Shown here piece after piece: positions 35,349-43,974 of a DNA stretch of 64,000 bases. The notes beneath the pieces are model-generated. The model was not told where the DNA came from and did not search any database. It saw only the letters and a list, made by a program, of their open reading frames with translations. This DNA comes from Streptosporangium carneum. GTDB taxonomy: Bacteria; Actinomycetota; Actinomycetes; Streptosporangiales; Streptosporangiaceae. A program made the position numbers and the translations under genes. Position 1 is the first letter of the stretch; the number at the start of each line of letters is the position of its first letter. The stretch is from the NCBI RefSeq assembly GCF_027922005.1, contig NZ_BSEV01000001.1, positions 149,638 through 213,637 of the forward strand. Direction: 5' to 3'.

Positions 35349-36971
35349 TCAGCCGACCTGGTTGCTGGTCCAGCGCTGGGTGGGGGCGGAGGAGTTGCAG
35401 GTGGCGAGGACCAGGCCGGTGCCGCCGCTGGTGCCGCCGCCGCTCGCCTGGACGCACTGGTTGGTGCCGACGCTCGCCTTGATCTGGTAGGTGACCCCGG
35501 AGATCGAGGGGAACGTCCACTGCTGCGCGGTGGCCCCGGTGCAGGTGACCTGGACCACGGCCGTCCCGGCGGTGCCGCTGCCGCCCAGCGGGGTCAGGCA
35601 CTTGCCGCTGTGCGCGCTGGCGATCGTGTACGCGCCGCCGCCGACCGCGTCCAGCAGCCACTGCTGGTTCTTCAGGTAGTTCAGCGGCCACTGCACGATG
35701 GAGGCGTTCTCCGAGGTGTCGAAGGCGTACAGGTCCATGGCCATGCTCGGTCCTGAGGAGTCGAAGACGTCGTTGGTGAAGACCGTGGTGATCCCGTCCG
35801 CCACGCCGCCGGCGGGGTCGCTGCTCGTGCTGGTCAGGACGATCAGCTGGTCGGACTCCGCCGAGGTACGGGTGACCCCGCTCTGGGTGACCCGCTCCCG
35901 GAGCCTGTAGCCCGCGCTGGTGTTGGACGGCAGGCCCGTCACCCGGATCGTCTTCTGCCAGGACGGGACGGTGGCGACAACCGTGCCGTTCCGCAGGAGC
36001 TGCACCTCATGGGTGACGCCGGTGCCGTAGACCTTGGTGCTCGGCGCGTACTTGAAGGCGATCTCGGTGCCCTCCACGTCCACTCCGGTGAGGAGTTGGG
36101 CCGGTAGCGGCGGGATCGTGGTCATGGCCGGAACCGAGGAGCCGTGCTCCAGGTAGAGGCTGTGGTTGGCGGCGTTCCAGGAGGTGGACAGGTAGGTGCC
36201 GACCGGGGTGACGCCGAAGTAGTCGTCCCTGCCGCAGTCCATCAGCCGGACCGCGAGCGGGTCGGGGCAGGCCACGGTGGCGCCGCCCTGGCAGAGCGTC
36301 TCGTTGGAGTCGCTGCAGTGGTAGCCGGGGATGTGGTTGGGGGCGTTCGTCAGAATCCCGCCCAGCGCGTGCGCGAGCTCGTGGGTCATCTCGTGCCCGG
36401 TGGCGCAGCCCGGTGAGAGGGCGACCCAGGTGGCGTACGAGTTGTGGCGGTTGCCGGTCCCGGACGAGTCGTCGTTGGCGATCGGACCGTCACCGATCGT
36501 GTCGCCACAGCCGTTGCGGCCCTCGACGTAGGCGATGTAGATGTGGTCGGTGTCGGTGTAACCGAGGTCCTGCAGCGACTCCATCCACTCGTCGTTGGCC
36601 TCGCCCGTGGGGATCTGGACGGAGTCGATGTCCAGGTCGCAGCCGGTGGAGCCGGTGGTCTCCCAGCGGATCCAGCGCTCGGCGCCGTCCCGGCGCGCGC
36701 TGTCGTTCACGTTCTCCTGCGTGACCCACGCGGCCTGCCGGATCAGCGGCTCCTTCTCGGTGAAGTGGTCGGAGCCTGATTCGTACGCGTAGATCAGTTT
36801 GACGCGATGGCCGCTGACGCCGTCGCCGACGCAGTGCACCTGCGGAACGACGATGGCACCGCCGGTGGCGGCGGCGGGCGTGGCGGGCGTCAGGCCGAGC
36901 AGAACGAGGACGGGCACCGCGACGGCGAGCACCCGCGCCCGGAAACCTCGTTTCACACTCATCGATGGCAT
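35349..36971 (-). CDS. Secreted HExxH protein with ricin-B lectin domain
   Basis: A 540-residue protein with a signal peptide (VLAVAVPVLVLLGLTPATPAAA). The catalytic-like domain (~40-270) carries THELAHALGG, a zinc-peptidase HExxH motif, amid many paired Cys. An Fn3-like segment (~290-375) follows, then a C-terminal beta-trefoil with QxW-type repeats (NQQWLLDAV, AQQWTFPS, TQRWTSNQ). The lectin part should bind polysaccharide; the peptidase-like part fits secreted actinomycete proteases, though no third zinc ligand was pinned down. AGGAGAGG lies about 10 nt before ATG 36971; ATG 36962 is an alternative. Confidence 0.82.
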   Translation of the reverse strand: MPSMSVKRGFRARVLAVAVPVLVLLGLTPATPAAATGGAIVVPQVHCVGDGVSGHRVKLIYAYESGSDHFTEKEPLIRQAAWVTQENVNDSARRDGAERWIRWETTGSTGCDLDIDSVQIPTGEANDEWMESLQDLGYTDTDHIYIAYVEGRNGCGDTIGDGPIANDDSSGTGNRHNSYATWVALSPGCATGHEMTHELAHALGGILTNAPNHIPGYHCSDSNETLCQGGATVACPDPLAVRLMDCGRDDYFGVTPVGTYLSTSWNAANHSLYLEHGSSVPAMTTIPPLPAQLLTGVDVEGTEIAFKYAPSTKVYGTGVTHEVQLLRNGTVVATVPSWQKTIRVTGLPSNTSAGYRLRERVTQSGVTRTSAESDQLIVLTSTSSDPAGGVADGITTVFTNDVFDSSGPSMAMDLYAFDTSENASIVQWPLNYLKNQQWLLDAVGGGAYTIASAHSGKCLTPLGGSGTAGTAVVQVTCTGATAQQWTFPSISGVTYQIKASVGTNQCVQASGGGTSGGTGLVLATCNSSAPTQRWTSNQVG

Positions 36972-37811
36972 CAGAAATTAACCTCTCCTGCGACGTCCAG
37001 CAGTTTTCGCGCACGCCGAATACGCCCGTGCAGCCTCATGTTGAAACGCATCGATGCCCGGTCGACGTGGAAGTCGTGCCAGAGTTACCGGTCGCGATCC
37101 GTGGTGGCGGATTTAACCCCGTTGGCTTGATCGATTCCATACGATAACCGCCGCCGAATCGCCCGGGAACCGTCTGACGGTAACAGAAAAGAAACTTTAC
37201 AGATGTGAAAATTGTGACACATGTTAAAACAATCCCGTTCACGTGCGCTCGGACTTGTCAAGGAAATTGATTCCGAACGGGTGGCGAATGCCCGCCTCCG
37301 AGGCATTCGATCGGGATCCGCACCTGGTGAAAAGGTGTCGGCGGCAGGCCACGGCGCACGACGAGGCAACGGGATTCCCGGCCCCGGTCGTTTCACACGG
37401 ACGTCCTCACCCGCCAAGGCGACGTCTCCGGCCAAGACGGCATCGGCCGAGTCCCCTTGACGCCCGCGGAAAGCGTGTCGATTTCCGGGAAAGCTCGGAG
37501 GTGCCGACATTGTCGTGGAAACGCGTCGACCGAGATCCGGCGAAGGAGCGTTCCAAGGGGGCAGGAAACGGGCGAAAGGGCGCGCCCCTCGGGCACATCT
37601 GCGACCCACGAAGTCCCACTCACGCGCGGAGGCGACCTTTTCCCGGGAGACGGCACGAGTTTCCGGGAGACGTGCGAACCCTCCCGAAGGACGCGCGAGC
37701 CGGAGCCCGAGGTTCGGGTGGATCCTCACCTCGGACCGGAGTCGTCCGGTCGGGACCGTCAGGGGCGAGGCGGCGCAGGGCAGGGCGGCGCAGGGCGGGG
37801 CGGCGGCTCCG
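36972..37811. other. 840-bp region with no supported gene
   Basis: The part next to the secreted protein gene (to about 37300) is relatively AT-rich and probably holds its promoter. ORFs across 37085-37900 have Arg/Pro/Ser-rich translations without family features and poor codon bias. I see no RNA gene. Confidence 0.5.
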
Positions 37812-38051
37812 TCAGTCGTCGCGGAGGGCGAGCCCCTGCTCCGCGAGGGCGACGCGCAGCATGCCCAGCGCCTTCGGGCCCATGCCGTGCAGGGTGAGGA
37901 GCTCGGCCGCGGTGACGCCGGGGAGTTGCTCCATCCGGGTGTAGCCCGCGTTGATCAGGGCGCGGCGCGCCGGTGCGCTCAGCCGGGGCAGGTCGCTCTC
38001 GCCGTCCACGCTCTTGTCTCCATCCCTGTGTCCGTCTTGCTCTGTGTTCAC
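37812..38051 (-). CDS. Small helix-hairpin-helix DNA-binding protein
   Basis: A 79-residue protein from GTG 38051. The core LSAPARRALINAGYTRMEQL, then TLHGMGPKALGMLRVALAEQ, is a helix-hairpin-helix/RNAP-alpha-CTD-like fold that often binds DNA non-specifically. Such stand-alone proteins are common in actinomycetes and of unknown role. It lies alone, followed by low-complexity DNA. Confidence 0.75.
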   Translation of the reverse strand: MNTEQDGHRDGDKSVDGESDLPRLSAPARRALINAGYTRMEQLPGVTAAELLTLHGMGPKALGMLRVALAEQGLALRDD

Positions 38052-38222
38052 CTTGCGGTGGTGAGGGTACGGCCCGGGGCCGACAGTTTCTCCGCGACTC
38101 GGGTGGCGTCCGCCGCTCCAGTGATGACTGTGTCACCTTCTGTGGACGCGGAGATCCTCGGTGGACCCGAAGACCCTCAGACGGATCATGAGGGGCGTCC
38201 CTCCTCCAGGGCCGACCGAGTT

Positions 38223-38283
38223 ATCCACAGGGCGTTCGGGCAATTGAGCCACTTATCCACAGATTTCGAGATGTTGTGCACAG
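38223..38283. promoter_or_regulatory. DnaA-box-like cluster
   Basis: TTATCCACA occurs at about 38221 and again about 30 bp later, and TTGTGCACA lies near 38274. All face the same way in the gap between the HhH and lipoprotein genes. They match strong DnaA boxes. No dnaA/dnaN or larger box array is near, so this is not oriC; it might titrate DnaA. Confidence 0.5.
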
Positions 38284-38434
38284 ACTTCCGAACAGTTCGA
38301 GGCGAGCGACAGATCTCCGTCCTGCCTCCGCAGCCCCTTCAGGCCCGCTCAGGAAGGCCGCCGGAACGGGCCCAGGCGACCGCCGGAGTCCACCGGGAAC
38401 CCGCGTCCGTGGGCGGAACGGCGTCAGGGCCGCC

Positions 38435-39316
38435 TCAGGCCCCGTACTCCGCCTCGACCTGCCGCACGATCTCCGCGTTCCTGGGCCGGAAGGCGGGGTA
38501 GAACTCCCTGCCGCACTCGAGGTCCTCAAGGGCCACCTTGATCTCCCTGTCCAGGAGGGGGCGGGCCCGCGCGGGGGTGAGGCGGGGCAGGTAGTAGTGC
38601 CCCTTGGGCAGGTCGGTTTCGGGAGTGTCGTCCTTGCTGGCGATCTCGTCCCGCTCCGCGGTGAACAGCCGCCACCCCCAGACGTTCATGGCCGTCGGCT
38701 TGGTCGAGGTCAACCGGTACCCCTTGCCCGTGAGGCAGTCGGCCATGGCGGAGGCGAGTTCGACGAGCTTCGGATCGCCGTCGAGTTCGCGGCCCGTGCG
38801 CTGGTCGATGAGCGCGTTGGTCTGCGCCGACCAGTCGTCCATGGACTTCACGACCTTGCCGGTGATCTGCTTGTACGCCTGCGCGTCGCAGGCCTCCGAC
38901 ATCTCGTCGTAGGCGTCCTGCTGGGCGGGCGAGAGGTCGTTCTTGATGGCGAAGTTGGGGTTGACGGGCGCGTCGGCGGGCCTGGCCGCCGGGTTTCCCA
39001 TCTCCCTGGGGTAGACGAACCAGGAGAAGATCTCGAAGCCGTACTTCGAGCGACGGGCCTTCATCGCCGCGTAGTCGCCGGAGTAGTCCTTCTCCTGCTC
39101 GTCGGTCCCCTTCATGGCGGACACGTACGGGACGTATCTGAAGCCCTTGCGCTTCATGCAGTCCGCTTTGATCGCCTGGAACCGGTGCCTGTTGTCCTGC
39201 TTCCCGGTGGGCGTGGCGGGTTGCCGCACGGCCCCGCCCCCGTCGGTGGCGGTGGCGGTGCCGCATCCGGCGAGCACGACGAGAACGGCGACAACCAGAA
39301 ATGATCTCTTGGGCAT
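38435..39316 (-). CDS. Lipoprotein of unknown function
   Basis: A roughly 293-residue lipoprotein with a lipobox (VVLAGCGTA) after a short signal sequence beginning MPKRSFLVVAVLVVL. The mature part is mainly helical and charged, with three conserved-looking Cys (ADCMKRKGF, SEACDAQAY, MADCLTGKGY), suggesting a repeated Cys-containing unit. No enzymatic motif is seen. ATG 39328 is an alternative start, closer to the only GGAG. Confidence 0.75.
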   Translation of the reverse strand: MPKRSFLVVAVLVVLAGCGTATATDGGGAVRQPATPTGKQDNRHRFQAIKADCMKRKGFRYVPYVSAMKGTDEQEKDYSGDYAAMKARRSKYGFEIFSWFVYPREMGNPAARPADAPVNPNFAIKNDLSPAQQDAYDEMSEACDAQAYKQITGKVVKSMDDWSAQTNALIDQRTGRELDGDPKLVELASAMADCLTGKGYRLTSTKPTAMNVWGWRLFTAERDEIASKDDTPETDLPKGHYYLPRLTPARARPLLDREIKVALEDLECGREFYPAFRPRNAEIVRQVEAEYGA

Positions 39317-39349
39317 GCCGAGGACCATACTCCGTTCAACGAAGTATGG

Positions 39350-40234
39350 TCAATCGGGAACGCGGCGGCGGTGACCGTACGGGACGAGGGCCGTCAGGGC
39401 GGTCAGGAAGACCAGCAGGCCCCAGTAGGCCAGGTGCTGGCGCGTCAGCTCGGCGAGGTGCTCGCCGAGCTGTACGGAGACCGCCAGGAGATAGACCACC
39501 GCCGCCAGCGCCCAACGGAGATCACGCGCCGTCCTGGCCGCCCACACGGCCAGGCAGAGCACGGCCAGTTCGAGGACCGTCCGGCTGAGGCTCAGCGGAA
39601 GGGGCGTGCCCTCCGGCATCCACCCGGGGCCTGTCCACGCGGCGAACGGCACCGCGGCCGCCCACCGCCAGGACCTGGTCCGCGGCGGTCCGCTCCCGGC
39701 CGCCAGCGCCAGCAGGCCGCAGCAGACGAACCCGTAGCCGAGCGCCACGGTGACCGGAGCACTCGCCGCGAACAACGGCTCGGCGGTGAGGAAACCCGGA
39801 TAGACGGGAAGCAGCGTCACGTCGACCGGCTGCCAGGCGGTCGCGACCGCCATCGCCTTGGCCCCGGTGAGCGATACGAGCGGCAGCGCGAGCCGTACCC
39901 TGCCGCGCAGAACGGCCAGCAGCGCGAGCGCGGACAGCGCGACCCACCCGGGGATCGACCCGGCGTACGGCAGCAGCACCGCCAGCTGCGCGGTCATCAC
40001 GACGGTCACGCCCAGGTGCAGACCGTCCCGCCACGCGTCACCACGCGCCGCCTGCCTGACCCGCTCACGCAGCCCGCCGGTGACGAGCCCGACCGCCTCC
40101 CGCACCTCGGGGGTCGTGCGCCCCGGGGCGGCGCAGTCGAGCAGCACGCCGAGGAGCTCCTGACCGTGCGCGGCGCGGTAGCCGGGCGGGTAGGCGAACA
40201 ACAGCCACCGGTAGCGGCGTTCGAGCGGCGTCAC
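39350..40234 (-). CDS. Multi-pass membrane protein, PadR-linked
   Basis: A 294-residue protein from GTG 40234 (TPLERRYRWLLFAYPPGYRA). The N-terminus matches the YRWLL..YP..YR motif of small actinomycete membrane proteins that travel with PadR regulators; about seven hydrophobic helices follow. It lies 23 bp after the PadR stop and forms an operon with it. The function is unknown, possibly permease-like. A much longer upstream extension of the frame is a shadow of the PadR gene. Confidence 0.78.
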   Translation of the reverse strand: MTPLERRYRWLLFAYPPGYRAAHGQELLGVLLDCAAPGRTTPEVREAVGLVTGGLRERVRQAARGDAWRDGLHLGVTVVMTAQLAVLLPYAGSIPGWVALSALALLAVLRGRVRLALPLVSLTGAKAMAVATAWQPVDVTLLPVYPGFLTAEPLFAASAPVTVALGYGFVCCGLLALAAGSGPPRTRSWRWAAAVPFAAWTGPGWMPEGTPLPLSLSRTVLELAVLCLAVWAARTARDLRWALAAVVYLLAVSVQLGEHLAELTRQHLAYWGLLVFLTALTALVPYGHRRRVPD

Positions 40235-40257
40235 GCGCGGGCGGCCTCCGGGCCGCC

Positions 40258-40596
40258 TCACGCGTAGCTGGTGCGGTTGATGACCAGGGACGCGGCCTGC
40301 TGCATGCGCCTCGCCTCCGCCTCGAGCACCGTCCGCCCCGACTCCAGGACACGGAAGTAACGGCGGACCCGGCCGTTGACCGTCTCCTCCCGGTCGACCG
40401 TGATCAGCCCCCGGTCGCCGAGCCGCTCCAGGATGCCGTAGAGGGTGCCGACCGAGGGTTTCACCCGGCCGCCGGAGAGCTCCCCGACGACCTTCATGAT
40501 CGCGTGCCCGTGCAGCGGCCCGTCCAGCAGCGCGGTGAGCACGTAGTACATGGGTTCGCTGACCTCGTCCGTACCCCTGGGCATGCCGCCGAACAT
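40258..40596 (-). CDS. PadR-family transcriptional regulator
   Basis: A 112-residue winged-helix PadR protein: YYVLTALLDGPLHGHAIMKV, then VKPSVGTLYGILERLGDRGL, the standard PadR signature. Such short PadR proteins repress an adjacent transporter or membrane-protein gene, here the one at 39350-40234. Start ATG 40596; the ATG at 40584 is an alternative with a better GGCGG spacing. Confidence 0.88.
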   Translation of the reverse strand: MFGGMPRGTDEVSEPMYYVLTALLDGPLHGHAIMKVVGELSGGRVKPSVGTLYGILERLGDRGLITVDREETVNGRVRRYFRVLESGRTVLEAEARRMQQAASLVINRTSYA

Positions 40597-40815
40597 AACA
40601 CGCGTGACGGCCGAACCGCCCCCGACGACGTGGCACCGCGAACCGGCCGACGGCCTTCCCTCGCCCCTGTCCCCCGCCGCTGATCCCGGCGCACGCCTCA
40701 GAATCGTCCGCTCCGGCTGGCCTGCTCGGGGCGCGGTCCGAGTGTGATGCGCGCGGAGCGCGGAGGGGTGGCGAGGTCCGTCCGTGCGCGGACCGTGCTC
40801 AGTGTTCGGTGAGAC

Positions 40816-41727
40816 CTAATGGTCGGTGAGGGGGTTCTCGTTGGCGGCGACGTGGTCGAGGGCGGCCTGGGTGAAGGCGCGGACGCGGCTGGTCTCCGCC
40901 GTGGTCCGCCACAGCAGCCGCCACTCGAAGGGCGATCCGTCGGGGATGGGGACGTAGGCGACGTCCGGCCGCGCGTCGTAGCGGGCGGCGTGGGTGGGGA
41001 CCGGGAAGACGCCCTTGCCCGCGCCGACGAGGGCGAACATCTCCTGGACGGTGCCGAAGGCGGGCCCGCGCTCGATGGGCTCGCCGTTGGGGGTCCTGCG
41101 GGGAACGAGGGCCTCGTCGATGTGTTCCGGGATCGAGCGGGGGCGCAGGACCCTGTCGCGGGCGAGGTCGTCGAGCGAGACCGAGGCGCGACGGGCGAAG
41201 GGGTGCCGGGCCGAGACCGCGAGCATGGGGTCCTCGCGGAACAGGACCGGGCTCGCGGTGAGGCCGGAGTCGCGCGGGGGCTGGACGACGGCCAGCAGGA
41301 CGTCGATCTCGTCGGCGTCGAGCGGGGTGGTGCCGTCGCTGTACGGGCTCTCCCTGATCTGGACCTGACAGGTGGGATGGCGGGCACGGAAGACGTCCGC
41401 CACCTCGAGGACGAACCTGCCGACGGCCGTGCCGACGAATCCGACCCGCAGCACGCCGTCGACGCCCCGGCCCGCGGCGACCGCCCTGTCGACGCCTTCG
41501 CGGATCTGCCGGTAAGCGGGATCCAGGTCGTCGTACAGCCGTCGGCCGATCGGCGTCAGCGCCACCCTGCGACTGGTCCGCTCGAACAGCGGGGCGCCGA
41601 TGCGGCGCTCCAGCTTCTTGATCGTCTGGCTGACCCTGGCCGTGGACACGTGAAGGTTCTCCGCGGCGCGTCCGAAATGCAGTTCCCTGCCGAGCTCCAG
41701 GAAGATCTCGATATCGCGCCGCTCCAC
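40816..41727 (-). CDS. LysR-family transcriptional regulator
   Basis: A 303-residue LysR regulator: HTH at the N-terminus (IEIFLELGRELHFGRAAENL, then HVSTARVSQTIKKLERRIGA) and a periplasmic-binding-like effector domain (~90-295). The start is GTG 41727, immediately matching the family N-terminus. The in-frame ATG at 41781 would add 18 residues overlapping the operator palindrome and is less likely. It is divergent from the DUF1772 gene and probably controls it. Confidence 0.87.
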   Translation of the reverse strand: MERRDIEIFLELGRELHFGRAAENLHVSTARVSQTIKKLERRIGAPLFERTSRRVALTPIGRRLYDDLDPAYRQIREGVDRAVAAGRGVDGVLRVGFVGTAVGRFVLEVADVFRARHPTCQVQIRESPYSDGTTPLDADEIDVLLAVVQPPRDSGLTASPVLFREDPMLAVSARHPFARRASVSLDDLARDRVLRPRSIPEHIDEALVPRRTPNGEPIERGPAFGTVQEMFALVGAGKGVFPVPTHAARYDARPDVAYVPIPDGSPFEWRLLWRTTAETSRVRAFTQAALDHVAANENPLTDH

Positions 41728-41754
41728 CGTGAACCCCCGTTCGTGAACCTCCAG

Positions 41755-41774
41755 GTTAACGAACGTTGCGTAAC
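41755..41774. promoter_or_regulatory. LysR operator candidate
   Basis: GTTAACGAACGTTGCGTAAC is a 20-bp near-perfect dyad centred on AACGTT, just upstream of the GTG start of the LysR gene in the 175-bp divergent region. It fits an autoregulatory LysR site. Confidence 0.5.
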
Positions 41775-41902
41775 CGATCATTGTTTCCGGTTCCGGCCTG
41801 GATGATCCTTGAGGAGGCGGGCTGGGACGGTGGTCCCGTGACTTCGCCGACCACGCCTGTGAAACCGCCGCAACCGGCATCTGGAACCTGGGAAAGCGCA
41901 CC

Positions 41903-42532
41903 ATGATCAAAATCCTCCAGACGGTCTCCCTGCTCGCCGCGACCGTCACCGCCGGACTCATGGCCGGACTGTTCGCCGCCTTCGCCTACGCGGTGATGCC
42001 CGGCCTCGGGCGCTCGCACGACCGCACCTTCGTCGAGGCGATGCAGCGGATCAACGTGGCCATCGTCAACGGCTGGTTCATGTTCTGCTTCCTGGGCGGG
42101 CTGCTGTTCACCGTCCTCGCCCTGGTGCTGCACCTGGGGTCGGGCCGGGAGGTCCTGCCGTGGATCGTCGCCGCGCTCGTCCTGTACGGGGTGATGTTCG
42201 TCGTCACCGCCGCCGTCAACGTGCCCCTCAACGACCAGCTGGCCAGGGCGGGCAGTCCCGGCGACATCGCGGACCTGGCCGAGGTGCGGCGGCTCTTCGA
42301 GTCCAGGTGGGTCACCTGGAACCTCGTCAGGGCGGTCGCGAACGTCGTCGCCTTCGCCGTCCTCGCCTGGGCCCTCGTCCTGCACGGCCGCGCCACCGCG
42401 ACGGCCGCCCCCCGGCCGGACGCCGGACAGGTGGGGCACGGCGTGACCGCCGTCGCGACCCGTCTGTCCGTGCCTCATCTGTCCGGCCCGCCCTCCCGGT
42501 ACGGCGACAGGCCCGCTTCCCAGGCGCGGTGA
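41903..42532 (+). CDS. DUF1772 membrane protein
   Basis: A 209-residue protein with four hydrophobic helices and the DUF1772 features (FAYAVMPGLGRSHDRTFVEAMQ is split by helix 1; TAAVNVPLNDQLARA; FESRWVTWNLVRAVAN). This family includes anthrone-oxygenase-like proteins and uncharacterised membrane proteins. The last ~40 residues are low in complexity. ATG 41903 has GGGAAAG about 9 nt upstream. It is divergent from the LysR gene, which is its likely regulator. Confidence 0.85.
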   Translation: MIKILQTVSLLAATVTAGLMAGLFAAFAYAVMPGLGRSHDRTFVEAMQRINVAIVNGWFMFCFLGGLLFTVLALVLHLGSGREVLPWIVAALVLYGVMFVVTAAVNVPLNDQLARAGSPGDIADLAEVRRLFESRWVTWNLVRAVANVVAFAVLAWALVLHGRATATAAPRPDAGQVGHGVTAVATRLSVPHLSGPPSRYGDRPASQAR

Positions 42533-42705
42533 CCGGGAACGTTCACCGGGTCGCGCACCGTTCGAAGGCACCGGGCAGGTCCGTGTCGGCACTCGCCGTA
42601 CCGGCGCCCGGGAGAGACACCATGAACCCGGTGAGGGCATGCGGTCGCCGCACCGGCCTCCCCTACAGGGCACCGGACCCTTTCAGAGGCACCGCACCGG
42701 GCCCC

Positions 42706-43827
42706 TCAGCTGAGGGTCTGGAAGAACTCGCGGACGTCCTCGACGAGGAGGTCGGGCTGCTCAAGGGAGAGGAAGTTGCCGCCGCGCTCGAACTCCGTCC
42801 ACCGGACGACGTCGAGCTCGCGCTCGGCGAAGCGGCGGACGGCGACGTCCGTCGTCAGGGCCACGGCCACGGCCACGGGGACGTCGCCGCGCTCCTTGGG
42901 GGCCCAGGCCGCGGGGTCGTGGGCCATCTCGTAGTAGAGGTTGGCCGAGGAGCCCGCCGTGCCGGTGAACCAGTAGACGCTGACGTTGGTCAGCAGGTGG
43001 TCACGGCCCACGGCGTCCTCGGGCAGGTCGGCGGCGGCGTCGGTCCACTCCTTGAACTTCTCGGTGATCCAGGCCAGCTGCCCCACCGGTGAGTCGTGCA
43101 GGCCGTAGGCGAGGGTCTGCGGGCGGGTGGACTGGATGACGTTGAAACCCATCATGTCGTCGCGGAAGTTCTGCAGCCGGGCCAGCCGCTCCTGCTCGCC
43201 CTCCGTCAGGCCCGCGAAGTCGGCCGGGTCGTCGGAGGGGAAGGTCACCAGGCCGTTGAGGTGGACGCCGACGACGCGGTCGGACGCCTGGCGGCTCATC
43301 TCGGCGGCGATCCAGGCGCCTCCGCCGCCGCCCTGGACCCCGTAGCGGTCGTATCCCAGCCGGGCCATCAGCTCGACGAACGCGCCCGCGATGCGGCCGG
43401 TGTTCCAGCCGGGGCCGCTGAGCGGCCCGGAGAAGCCGACCCCGGGGGTGGAGGTGACGATCACGTGGAAGTCCCGCGACAGCGGTTCGACCACCTCGGT
43501 GAACTGGGTGAAGGAGCCCGGCCAGTCGTGCAGGAGCAGCAGCGGCGTGGCGTCCTCCCTGGCGGAGCGGACGTGTACGAAGTGGATGTTCTGCCCGTCG
43601 ATCTCGGTGGTGAACTGCGGGAACTCGTTCAGCCTCGCCTCGGCCCCGCGCCAGTCGTAGCCGTCGGCCCAGTAGTCGGCCAGGCCCTTCAGGTAGTCCA
43701 CCGGCACGCCCCTGCTCCATCCCGCGCCGGGGACCTCGCCGCTCCAGCGGGTACGGCGGAGCCGGTCGCGCAGCTCCGACAGGTCGGCGTCTGAGATGTC
43801 GATGCGGAAGGGCTTGATCTCGGTCAC
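42706..43827 (-). CDS. Epoxide-hydrolase-fold protein lacking catalytic Asp and His
   Basis: A 373-residue protein with an EHN N-terminal domain (FRIDISDADLSELRDRLRRT) and an alpha/beta-hydrolase core (LLLLHDWPGSFTQFTEV, the oxyanion HDWPG motif). In working members the nucleophile elbow is QGGDWG; here it is QGGGGGAW, so Asp is Gly. The late base in GGHF is GGNF here (His to Asn). The cap tyrosine region (VYWFTGTAGSSANLYYEM) is kept. The fold looks intact but the classical mechanism is lost, so it may bind rather than hydrolyse. GTG 43827 has AGAAAGG upstream. It follows the cluster 2 exporter by 147 bp on the same strand and may belong to that cluster. Confidence 0.8.
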   Translation of the reverse strand: MTEIKPFRIDISDADLSELRDRLRRTRWSGEVPGAGWSRGVPVDYLKGLADYWADGYDWRGAEARLNEFPQFTTEIDGQNIHFVHVRSAREDATPLLLLHDWPGSFTQFTEVVEPLSRDFHVIVTSTPGVGFSGPLSGPGWNTGRIAGAFVELMARLGYDRYGVQGGGGGAWIAAEMSRQASDRVVGVHLNGLVTFPSDDPADFAGLTEGEQERLARLQNFRDDMMGFNVIQSTRPQTLAYGLHDSPVGQLAWITEKFKEWTDAAADLPEDAVGRDHLLTNVSVYWFTGTAGSSANLYYEMAHDPAAWAPKERGDVPVAVAVALTTDVAVRRFAERELDVVRWTEFERGGNFLSLEQPDLLVEDVREFFQTLS

Positions 43828-43974
43828 GGCGACGCCTTTCTGAACCGTCGGGAAGCGGGGACTGAGCGTCTCCCGCCTCCCAAGCGAAGCGGAATGTTCT
43901 GTTCCAGAATAGCAGAACAAATCATTCCGTTCCACTTACACGTCGCCTTCGACGCCGCCCCGGCGTCCCCGTGC

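Noticed and set aside
37085-37729. 214-codon leftward ORF
   Set aside because: Random-looking Arg/Pro/Ser translation, no ribosome site, poor codon bias.
38223-38283. Chromosomal replication origin
   Set aside because: Only about three boxes, no AT-rich unwinding region and no dnaA, dnaN or gyrase genes nearby.
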